From NCBI GenBank assembly GCA_963524205.1, contig CAURED010000012.1, forward strand, positions 43,584-107,583: a DNA stretch of 64,000 nucleotides, given 5' to 3'. The notes under the pieces are model-generated. The model had not been told where the DNA came from. It worked only from the letters and a program-made list of their open reading frames with translations, and did no database searches. The translations under genes were made by a program, and so were the position numbers. Source of the DNA: Aminipila sp963524205 (GTDB lineage Bacteria > Bacillota > Clostridia > Peptostreptococcales > Anaerovoracaceae). Below are positions 25,275 to 31,598 of the stretch, one piece after another (the stretch's first letter is position 1; each line of letters starts with the position of its first letter).

Positions 25275-26294
25275 ATGGAAACTAAACTTTTAGACGTAAC
25301 AACTGAAAATATCAAGTTGGCGGCTGCACTGATTGCAGATGGCAAATTGGTAGCATTTCCTACAGAAACAGTATATGGTCTTGGAGCAGATGCACTAAAT
25401 AGCCATGCAGTGGGAAAAGTGTATGCGGCAAAAGGAAGACCCAGTGACAATCCGATGATTGTTCACATAGCAGAAAAAGAGGAACTAGCCAGACTTACAC
25501 CTGTGGTTACACCAATTATGGAAGCTTTAATGGAGGCATTTTGGCCAGGTCCACTTACTATGGTAGTAAGAAAGATGCCAGGTATTCCTGATGCTACAAC
25601 AGGGGGGTTAGACACTGTAGGTGTTAGAATGCCTTCTGATGAGATTGCAAGGGAATTAATCAGAAAAGCTGGATGCCCCATTGCGGCTCCCAGTGCCAAT
25701 ATATCAGGGAAACCAAGCCCTACAAAACCAGAACATGTGGTAGAGGATTTACAGGGCAGAATAGATGCGATTCTTATGGGGCATGATTGTCAGGTAGGGA
25801 TTGAATCTACGGTAGTAGATGTGACTGATGGTATACCTACCATATTAAGACCAGGCATTATCACACAGAAAGATTTAGAAAAAGCTGTAGAAAAGCTAGG
25901 AAAGAAAGTGGAAATGGACCCTGCATTATTTGTGAATCGCCCAAGGGATGTTTCCGATAAGGATTTTAAGCCAAAGGCTCCTGGTATGAAATATAAGCAT
26001 TATGCCCCCAAGGCAGAGATGCTGATCATTTCTGGGGAAATAAGTAAGGTTAAGTCTGAAATAGAAAAATTGAAAGCTGAGAATGAGGCAAAAGGAAAGT
26101 GCGTAGGAGTTATCCTATTTGGAGACGACCATTTCCAAGAGGCAGCTCACGACTTTTTTGCAAAACTTCGAGATTTTGATGGACAGGCAGTAGATATTAT
26201 TTTAGCAGGAGCTTTAGATTCTAATGATGGAGTAGGTTTTGCGGTAATGAATAGAATGCTAAAATCAGCAGGCTACAGCATAATAAATGTATAA
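25275..26294 (+). CDS. L-threonylcarbamoyladenylate synthase (Sua5 type)
   Basis: Makes threonylcarbamoyl-AMP from Thr, bicarbonate and ATP, the first step of the t6A37 modification of ANN-decoding tRNAs. 339 residues, so the long Sua5 form: the YrdC-like catalytic domain at about 10-200 (FPTETVYGLGADAL, KGRPSDNPMIVH, GPLTMVV, APSANISGKPSPT, STVVDVT) plus the C-terminal Sua5 domain (about 245-339). The linker has the conserved SPGMKYKHYAP-type motif (APGMKYKHYAP). Ribosome site AAAAGGT. rpiB follows after 33 bp. Confidence 0.95.
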   Translation: METKLLDVTTENIKLAAALIADGKLVAFPTETVYGLGADALNSHAVGKVYAAKGRPSDNPMIVHIAEKEELARLTPVVTPIMEALMEAFWPGPLTMVVRKMPGIPDATTGGLDTVGVRMPSDEIARELIRKAGCPIAAPSANISGKPSPTKPEHVVEDLQGRIDAILMGHDCQVGIESTVVDVTDGIPTILRPGIITQKDLEKAVEKLGKKVEMDPALFVNRPRDVSDKDFKPKAPGMKYKHYAPKAEMLIISGEISKVKSEIEKLKAENEAKGKCVGVILFGDDHFQEAAHDFFAKLRDFDGQAVDIILAGALDSNDGVGFAVMNRMLKSAGYSIINV

Positions 26295-26327
26295 AAACAT
26301 CATATTTGCAAAAGAAGGGAAAGTAAT

Positions 26328-26759
26328 ATGAAAATAGCAATGGCATGTGACCACGGCGGTTTAGAACTAAAAGAAAGCATTAAAAAGTATTTAGAAGAAC
26401 AAGGAATTGAAGTTCTTGACTTAGGAACGAATACAACAGATTCTGTTGATTATCCTGAGTATGGAAAGGCATGCGGTGAAGCGGTAGCTTCAGGCAAAGT
26501 TGAAAGAGGAATTGTTTGCTGTGGAACAGGCATTGGCATTTCAATTGCAGCAAATAAGGTAAAAGGTGTAAGATGTGCACTTTGTACAGATGCACACATG
26601 GCAGAAATGACAAGAAAGCATAATGATGCGAATATCCTTGCTATGGGTGGAAGAATTATAGATGTAGAAACAGCAAAGAACATTACACAGACTTGGCTGG
26701 ATACTGAATTTGAAGGTGGCAGACATCAGCGCCGCGTAGATATGTTAAACAATATGTAA
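26328..26759 (+). CDS. rpiB: Ribose-5-phosphate isomerase B
   Basis: Interconverts ribose 5-phosphate and ribulose 5-phosphate. 143 residues, normal for RpiB. MKIAMACDHGGLELK opens the fold; VCCGTGIGISIAANK holds the active-site Cys and the anion-binding loop; CTDAHMAEMTRKHNDANILAMGGR carries the catalytic His and Arg. In the pentose-to-uracil order tsaC, rpiB, upp it supplies ribose phosphate for PRPP used by the next enzyme. AGAAGGG precedes the ATG. Confidence 0.96.
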   Translation: MKIAMACDHGGLELKESIKKYLEEQGIEVLDLGTNTTDSVDYPEYGKACGEAVASGKVERGIVCCGTGIGISIAANKVKGVRCALCTDAHMAEMTRKHNDANILAMGGRIIDVETAKNITQTWLDTEFEGGRHQRRVDMLNNM

Positions 26760-26804
26760 TAAATTAAATAATTAAATGCAAGCAATGCAGGGAGGAAATA
26801 ATAA

Positions 26805-27434
26805 ATGGGTAAAGTATATGTATTTGATCATCCGCTAATTCAGCACAAGACAGCAATGATTAGAAAGATAGATACAAGTGTAAAAGATTTCAGAGAAATG
26901 GTTAGAGAAATTTCCATGCTTATGGGATATGAGGCTACTAGAAATCTTCCACTTGAAGATGTTGAAATTGAAACACCAATGTGCAAGACAACCATGAAGA
27001 TGCTTCAGGGTGAAGATATTGCCATTGTTCCGATTTTAAGAGCAGGTCTTGGAATGGTAGACGGAATGTTAGCGCTTGTTCCAAACGCAAAGGTTGGACA
27101 TGTTGGACTATACAGAGACCCAGAAACTCATATTCCTGTAGAGTATTATTGCAAACTGCCAACGGATATTGTAAAAAGACAGGTATTTGTAGTTGACCCT
27201 ATGCTTGCTACAGGCGGCAGTGCTATTGCAGCTATTGACTTTATCAAGGACAAGGGAGCAAAGGACATCACCTTTATGTGTTTGATTGCTTCTCCTGAAG
27301 GAATTGAAGCCTTACAGAAGGCGCATCCAGATGTTGACATCTTTATTGCGGCTAAAGATGAAAAATTGAATGAAAATGCATATATTATTCCAGGTTTGGG
27401 CGATGCTGGAGACCGTTTATACGGTACAAAATAA
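26805..27434 (+). CDS. upp: Uracil phosphoribosyltransferase
   Basis: Salvages uracil to UMP with PRPP. 209 residues, full length. Motifs: VYVFDHPLIQHK at the start, VPILRAGLGMVDGML, HVGLYRDPETHIPVEYY, the PRPP-binding VFVVDPMLATGGSAIAAID, and the uracil-binding end AYIIPGLGDAGDRLYGT. GGGAGGAAA ribosome site. It ends the rho-to-upp cluster; the following 220 bp carry copy 3 of the two-hairpin element. Confidence 0.97.
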   Translation: MGKVYVFDHPLIQHKTAMIRKIDTSVKDFREMVREISMLMGYEATRNLPLEDVEIETPMCKTTMKMLQGEDIAIVPILRAGLGMVDGMLALVPNAKVGHVGLYRDPETHIPVEYYCKLPTDIVKRQVFVVDPMLATGGSAIAAIDFIKDKGAKDITFMCLIASPEGIEALQKAHPDVDIFIAAKDEKLNENAYIIPGLGDAGDRLYGTK

Positions 27435-27447
27435 CTGAAAAATTTCT

Positions 27448-27463
27448 AGCAGCTGCAGCTGCT
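27448..27463. repeat. Perfect 16-bp GC-rich palindrome after upp
   Basis: AGCAGCTGCAGCTGCT is its own reverse complement and sits 14 bases after the upp stop. It could fold as a cruciform or serve as a protein site; there is no T-run directly after it. Confidence 0.6.
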
Positions 27464-27482
27464 GAAATTGCAGTAAGTTTCT

Positions 27483-27549
27483 ACAAATTAGAAATTTGTG
27501 AAACTTTTGCATAAGTCTGTCACCTAATTACTCCGTAATTGGGACAGGC
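27483..27549 (+). repeat. Two-hairpin intergenic element, copy 3
   Basis: ACAAATT (27483-27489) pairs with AATTTGT (27493-27499), then CTTTTGCATAAG. The second hairpin has CTGTC (27517-27521) with GACAG (27543-27547), plus AATTAC/GTAATT and TTGGGACAGG. Relative to copy 2 the base pairs change but pairing is kept. Confidence 0.6.
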
Positions 27550-27565
27550 TAGTATCTGTATGAGA

Positions 27566-27638
27566 CCTGCAATCCACATCACAGATGTGGGCAGGGCTTC
27601 AAATGTAGGATTTAGTCACCAGTGCAGAAAAGGTGGCT
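27566..27638 (+). promoter_or_regulatory. Structured leader of tyrS (not a T-box)
   Basis: Hairpin 1: CCTGC-CCACATC (27566-27580, AAT bulge) with GATGTGG-GCAGG (27584-27595). Hairpin 2: AGTCACC (27614-27620) with GGTGGCT (27632-27638), ending 5 bases before the GGAGGA ribosome site. The T-box hallmark (GGTGG-ACCGCG) is absent. Confidence 0.5.
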
Positions 27639-27654
27639 GATTGGAGGAAGAAGT

Positions 27655-28980
27655 ATGAATTTTATACCAGACAACGTGAGTAAGCACGATAATGTATTTG
27701 ATGTGCTAAAGGAAAGAGGCTTTATCGAGCAGTGTACGAATGAGGAAGAAATTAGAGAACTTTTAGGAAAAGAAAAAATAAAGTTCTATATAGGATTTGA
27801 CCCAACTGCAGATTGCTTGCATGTAGGCCACTTTATGCAGGTTATCATCATGATGTACATGCAGAAGTATGGACATACCCCAATTGTTCTAATTGGTGGA
27901 GGTACTGGAATGGTCGGGGACCCTTCAGGCAGAACAGATATGCGTCAAATGATGACTACTGAAACAGTGCAAAGCAACTGCAATGCTTTTAAGAAACTTT
28001 TTGATAAATTTCTTGATTTTGATAATGAATGGGTATATACAGGCGGAGAAGGTAAGACCTTTGGTAAAGCTTCTGCAAATAAAGAACCAGAATCTGGTAA
28101 GGCGATTTGTGTAAATAATGCGTCTTGGCTTATGAATCTTAACTATATTGAATTTATCAGAGATATTGGGAGACATTTTTCTGTAAATAATATGTTGCGT
28201 GCGGAATGCTTTAAACAGAGATTAGAAAAAGGCCTTTCTTTCCTTGAATTTAATTACATGCTTATGCAGGCATATGATTTTATGGTAATGGCAAGAGATA
28301 TTGATTGTAAGATGCAATTTGGTGGAAATGATCAATGGTCCAATGTACTTCAGGGTGTTGATTTGACAAGACGTGAGGTAGACAAACAGGTTTACGGCAT
28401 GACTTTCTCTCTTCTTACAACCAGTGAGGGTATTAAGATGGGTAAGACTCAGAAGGGTGCTTTATGGCTGAATGCTGAAAAGACTACTCCGTATGAGTTC
28501 TATCAATACTGGAGAAATGTTGCAGACCCTGATGTAAACAAATGTCTGCGTATGTTAACTTTCCTTCCTATGGAAGAAGTGGAAAGACTATCTTCCCTTC
28601 AGGATGCAGAAATTAACAAGGCAAAAGAAGTTCTTGCATTTGAAGTCACTAAACTTGTCCATGGTGAAGAAGAGGCTGTAAAGGCTCAGGAGGCTGCCAG
28701 AGCTGCATTTAGCGGTGGTGGTGATATGAGTAACATTCCAACAACCCAAATGGCAGCATCTGAATTTGATGGAGAAGGAATGGGTATAGTCAACCTAATT
28801 AAAATGCTTAAGTTAGTGCCAAGCAATGGTGAGGGCTTTAGAACCATTGAGGGCGGTGGGCTTTTAATTAACGATGAGAAGGTTACAAACCCTAAAATGA
28901 TGGTTACAAAGGATATGTTCAAAGAAGGTGCTATTATTCTTAAAAAGGGTAAGAAAACTTTCCATAAAGTACAAATCTAA
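27655..28980 (+). CDS. tyrS: Tyrosyl-tRNA synthetase
   Basis: Charges tRNA-Tyr. 441 residues from the ATG at 27655, 6-7 bases after GGAGGA; an upstream in-frame codon at 27622 has no ribosome site and overlaps the leader hairpin. Class I signatures: YIGFDPTADCLHVGHFMQ (HIGH-like HVGH) and KMGKTQKGALWL (KMSKS-like). The C-terminal S4-type RNA-binding domain is at about 370-441 (EGGGLLINDEKVTNPKMMV). An internal insertion (TGGEGKTFGKASANKEPESG region, about 125-155) is longer than in the shortest TyrRS forms. Confidence 0.96.
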   Translation: MNFIPDNVSKHDNVFDVLKERGFIEQCTNEEEIRELLGKEKIKFYIGFDPTADCLHVGHFMQVIIMMYMQKYGHTPIVLIGGGTGMVGDPSGRTDMRQMMTTETVQSNCNAFKKLFDKFLDFDNEWVYTGGEGKTFGKASANKEPESGKAICVNNASWLMNLNYIEFIRDIGRHFSVNNMLRAECFKQRLEKGLSFLEFNYMLMQAYDFMVMARDIDCKMQFGGNDQWSNVLQGVDLTRREVDKQVYGMTFSLLTTSEGIKMGKTQKGALWLNAEKTTPYEFYQYWRNVADPDVNKCLRMLTFLPMEEVERLSSLQDAEINKAKEVLAFEVTKLVHGEEEAVKAQEAARAAFSGGGDMSNIPTTQMAASEFDGEGMGIVNLIKMLKLVPSNGEGFRTIEGGGLLINDEKVTNPKMMVTKDMFKEGAIILKKGKKTFHKVQI

Positions 28981-29023
28981 AGACTTCAGAATGAACTTCT
29001 GCAAGTTAGAAAATGAGCAATGC

Positions 29024-29052
29024 GGTGCTCCCAGTAAGGGGGCACCTTTTTT
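29024..29052 (+). terminator. Terminator of tyrS
   Basis: GGTGCTCCC (29024-29032) pairs with GGGGGCACC (29038-29046, one G-T pair), followed by TTTTTT. Confidence 0.9.
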
Positions 29053-29107
29053 GTTTTTGAAGCAAAAGTTCGTCTCTTATATATGTGTACACGGAAAGGA
29101 GATAAAC

Positions 29108-29695
29108 ATGGAAGACAATAGCGCAGAACTTGTTATAAGGCTGCAAAAGGGGGATAAAGCTGCTTTTGAAAGAATTTTTGAATTATATAAAGTTAAAGCA
29201 GTAAGGACGGCATACCTTTTAACGAATAATAAAGCTTTAGCTGAAGACATTACCCAGGAGGCTTTCGTTCAATGCTATCTAAAAATTAAAAACCTTAAAA
29301 ACCCAATGCAATTTAAAACCTGGTTTTTTAAGAGCTTAACAAGAATTGCATGGAGAATGTCTGCAAAAGAAAAAACAGTTGTACCTGTTGAAAATATATT
29401 TGAGCTTGCTGATTACAAAGACACCGAACAAATTGAACTGGATTTTATTAATAAAGAAGATGCGGAAAAGATTATGTCAACTGTTAAGAGGCTTGAAGAA
29501 AAACAAAAAACAGTAGTTTTGCTTTATTATTATAATGAATTTTCTGTTTCAGAAATTGCAAGTATTATGGGATGCTTTGAAGGAACGGTAAAATCAAGGC
29601 TGCATACTGCAAGAAAAAATTTAAAGAAAAGTCTGCAGATACAAGAAACAGGTATGGGGGAGGGTGTGACAGATGCGGTCATTTATAAGGTTTGA
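29108..29695 (+). CDS. ECF-type RNA polymerase sigma factor
   Basis: 195 residues from the ATG at 29108, directly after AAAGGAGATAAAC. A longer in-frame reading back to 28928 runs through the tyrS terminator and is rejected. Region 2 (about 15-85) has ERIFELYKVKAVRTAYLL and DITQEAFVQCYLKI (core binding and -10 recognition), then WFFKSLTRIAWR. Region 4 (about 125-185) has LEEKQKTVVLLYYYNEFSVSEIASIMG and GTVKSRLHTARKNLKK, the -35-binding helix-turn-helix. Its 3' end overlaps the anti-sigma reading frame by 23 nt, the usual coupling for such pairs. With the anti-sigma gene damaged, its control is uncertain. Confidence 0.93.
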   Translation: MEDNSAELVIRLQKGDKAAFERIFELYKVKAVRTAYLLTNNKALAEDITQEAFVQCYLKIKNLKNPMQFKTWFFKSLTRIAWRMSAKEKTVVPVENIFELADYKDTEQIELDFINKEDAEKIMSTVKRLEEKQKTVVLLYYYNEFSVSEIASIMGCFEGTVKSRLHTARKNLKKSLQIQETGMGEGVTDAVIYKV

Positions 29696-30403
29696 GGATG
29701 AGTTAAAACAAGCAGTTGGGCAGAAGGCGAAAGAAATCAATCCTTCTGCGGATATGTTTGAAGTGATTAATATGAAAATTGAAAGTGGAAATAGGGAGGA
29801 ACAATATATGAAAACAGGCAGATGTAAAAAGACTAGAGGAAAATAGTAAATTATTCAGGAAGCTTAGATAATAAATTCGAAACTTATCCTAGCGAGAGAC
29901 AAATGGAAAAAGTTGCTGGTTTTGTTCCTAAATATATTAAAGAATTTAAAAATGGGTATAAATTCAAAGTAGGTTTCGTGGGTGAGTATGAAGGCAAAAA
30001 TGTAGACAAAAATACAACAGTAATGTTAAAATCCGCAGATTTTACTTACCTAAAAGGGGAGGCAGAACTTTATTTATATATCATGGAAAAACCAGAAGGT
30101 GTTGAGTTTGACAATGGTTTAGAAGAAGGAGAAAAAATTGCAGTTTCAGGGGAAAATAATGTGTATTATTATGATTATTTAAATAAACTTAAGCCAGCGG
30201 ATTACGTTATGACAGAACAGGATAAGATTGATGAAGCTAATGGAACTTATGTATTTTCTTTCGGAGAAGATTATGATTGTATAAAGCATATTCAAATGCT
30301 GGGATGGGAAGAAGATGGAATTAGTTATTCTTTAGAATGTTACGATGATAAGCTGACAAAAGAAGAACTGCTACAAATGGTTGAAGAAATCATTGAAAAC
30401 TAA
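29673..30403 (+). pseudogene. Decayed anti-sigma factor gene (DUF4367-like)
   Basis: Two pieces in different frames. Piece 1, 29673-29846, 57 residues starting MRSFIRFEDELKQAVGQKAK and containing INPSADMFEVI, matches the cytoplasmic start of anti-sigma proteins encoded after clostridial ECF genes. Piece 2 runs in the next frame to 30403 (first ATG 29903) and has the extracellular half: LDNKFETYPSERQMEKVAGF, FKNGYKF and, near the end, HIQMLGWEEDGISYSL and LTKEELLQMVEEI. One extra A in the AAAA run at 29840-29843 would join the frames into about 243 residues, but that product would still lack the transmembrane helix expected between them. Both a frameshift and an internal deletion are therefore likely. 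Confidence 0.75.
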
Positions 30404-30422
30404 ACGAAGAAAAAGCCAAAAG

Positions 30423-30462
30423 AGGCCATCTACAAATTTATTATTTGGGATGGCCTTTGTTT
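30423..30462 (+). terminator. Terminator after the anti-sigma remnant
   Basis: AGGCCATC (30423-30430) pairs with GATGGCCT (30449-30456) with an inner CAAAT/ATTTG helix, then TTGTTTAAT. Confidence 0.7.
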
Positions 30463-30470
30463 AATATAAC

Positions 30471-30509
30471 CTTAAGATTTCTTAAGATTATATAAAGGGT
30501 CTTTTAAGA
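30471..30509 (+). promoter_or_regulatory. TTAAGA repeat array, likely response-regulator site
   Basis: Three TTAAGA hexamers start at 30472, 30482 and 30504 (offsets 0, 10, 32); the first two are part of a 10-bp direct repeat CTTAAGATT. The array begins TAACCTTAAGA, identical to the one upstream of the response regulator (35178-35220). Confidence 0.55.
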
Positions 30510-30575
30510 ATAAAAGGTTAAATTAAAGAAGTAATTGACAGGAATGAAAAATTTTTAAAATAAATGGTAGAAATG

Positions 30576-30602
30576 TGAAACGTTTTTGTAACTGGTTACG
30601 TC
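30576..30602 (+). promoter_or_regulatory. ECF-type promoter upstream of the ABC operon
   Basis: TGAAAC (30576-30581), 17-base spacer, CGTC (30599-30602), matching the general ECF pattern of a GAAAC-like -35 and CGTC -10. The neighbouring ECF sigma factor is the obvious candidate reader. Confidence 0.55.
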
Positions 30603-30684
30603 TTATATAGTGTAGGATTATTGGGACTGGGGATTAAATTGTCGAAAAAAGTAATTGTTTGTCAAAAATATCTAAAACAGGGGG

Positions 30685-30714
30685 TTGACAGTGTACTATT
30701 ACAGGTAGTACACT
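30685..30714 (+). promoter_or_regulatory. Consensus -35 overlapped by a palindromic operator
   Basis: TTGACA (30685-30690) and, 18 bases on, TACACT. The spacer and -10 are covered by an inverted repeat, CAGTGTACTA and TAGTACACTG separated by 7 bases. GTACTA/TAGTAC palindromes are typical of YtrA-type GntR repressors of ABC transporters; no such gene lies in this window. Confidence 0.6.
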
Positions 30715-30743
30715 GTAGAAACAGAAGGTGTATTGTGAAGTAG

Positions 30744-30774
30744 TATGTCATAAAGAGTGGGGGCTCTTGACATA
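30744..30774 (+). promoter_or_regulatory. Leader hairpin of the ABC operon
   Basis: TATGTCA (30744-30750) pairs with TGACATA (30768-30774), inner AGAG/CTCT, asymmetric TAA bulge. Confidence 0.5.
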
Positions 30775-30806
30775 TGTACAGACAAACAATTAAATTGCTT
30801 TAAACT

Positions 30807-30836
30807 GCGAACTCTAGGGGTGGAGTTCGCTTTTTA
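30807..30836 (+). terminator. Leader terminator (candidate attenuator) of the ABC operon
   Basis: Perfect 8-bp stem GCGAACTC (30807-30814) / GAGTTCGC (30823-30830) and T5, placed between the promoters and the first gene, only 28 bases before its start. Confidence 0.75.
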
Positions 30837-30863
30837 AACTTGTTGTAAATAGAGGGGATACTG

Positions 30864-31598
30864 ATGGAACCGCTAATTAAAGTAAAAAATGTCAGAAAAA
30901 TATATAGAATGGGCGATGAAAAGGTTGTAGCACTAAATAATGTAAGCCTGGAAATATATAAGGGAGAAATCGTATGTTTCTTAGGAACTTCAGGGTCGGG
31001 TAAATCAACCTTTCTAAATATGGTTGCAGGTCTTGAAAAACCTACAAAAGGCCAGATTTTTATCGGAGGCATACCTATACATAAATTAAATGAAGAGAAG
31101 GTAACCTTATTTAGACAAAAAAATATTGGATTTATTTTTCAGGCGTATCATTTATTGCCCATGCTGACAGCTGCTGAAAATGTCAGCCTTCCCTTAATTT
31201 TTAGAGGTATCGATAAGAAAAAAAGAAATAAAATTGCAGAAGATGCGCTGAAAGCAGTAGGCCTAAAAGGGTATGGAAATCGTAGACCTACACAAATGAG
31301 TGGAGGACAGCAGCAGAGGGTTGGGATTGCAAGAGCATTAGCGGGAACTCCTAAAATTATCTTTGCAGATGAACCCACAGGAAATTTGGATACCAATACC
31401 ACTAAGGAAGTAATGAACCTAATTGTAAATCAGGTACGAGGACATAAACAGACCTTAATAATAGTAACTCATGACAGAAGCATTGCAAATTATGCAGATA
31501 AAGTAGTAACAATTCAGGATGGAAATATACTAAGTGTTACTGTAAAGGATAGTGTAGAGAAGGAACAAGAAGAGGGAGAAAAGAGCAATGAACAGTAA
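30864..31598 (+). CDS. ABC transporter ATP-binding protein, MacB/LolD type
   Basis: 244 residues. Walker A GTSGSGKSTFLN near 40, Q-loop GFIFQAYHLLPMLTA, signature MSGGQQQRVGIARAL, Walker B IIFADEPTGNLDTNT and H-loop IVTHD. The LDTNT and D-loop region and the overall order match the MacB/LolD/FtsE branch, which powers mechanotransmission-type export or envelope functions rather than import. Its end overlaps the next gene by 11 nt, so the two are translationally coupled. The permease partner is at 33721. Confidence 0.95.
   Translation: MEPLIKVKNVRKIYRMGDEKVVALNNVSLEIYKGEIVCFLGTSGSGKSTFLNMVAGLEKPTKGQIFIGGIPIHKLNEEKVTLFRQKNIGFIFQAYHLLPMLTAAENVSLPLIFRGIDKKKRNKIAEDALKAVGLKGYGNRRPTQMSGGQQQRVGIARALAGTPKIIFADEPTGNLDTNTTKEVMNLIVNQVRGHKQTLIIVTHDRSIANYADKVVTIQDGNILSVTVKDSVEKEQEEGEKSNEQ

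Noticed and set aside
27435..27654. T-box riboswitch upstream of tyrS
   Set aside because: Expected from the family, but the conserved antiterminator sequence and a specifier hairpin followed by a terminator/antiterminator pair are not present.
28928..29107. 60-residue N-terminal extension of the ECF sigma factor
   Set aside because: It overlaps the end of tyrS and its terminator; the ATG at 29108 has a good ribosome site and fits the family length.
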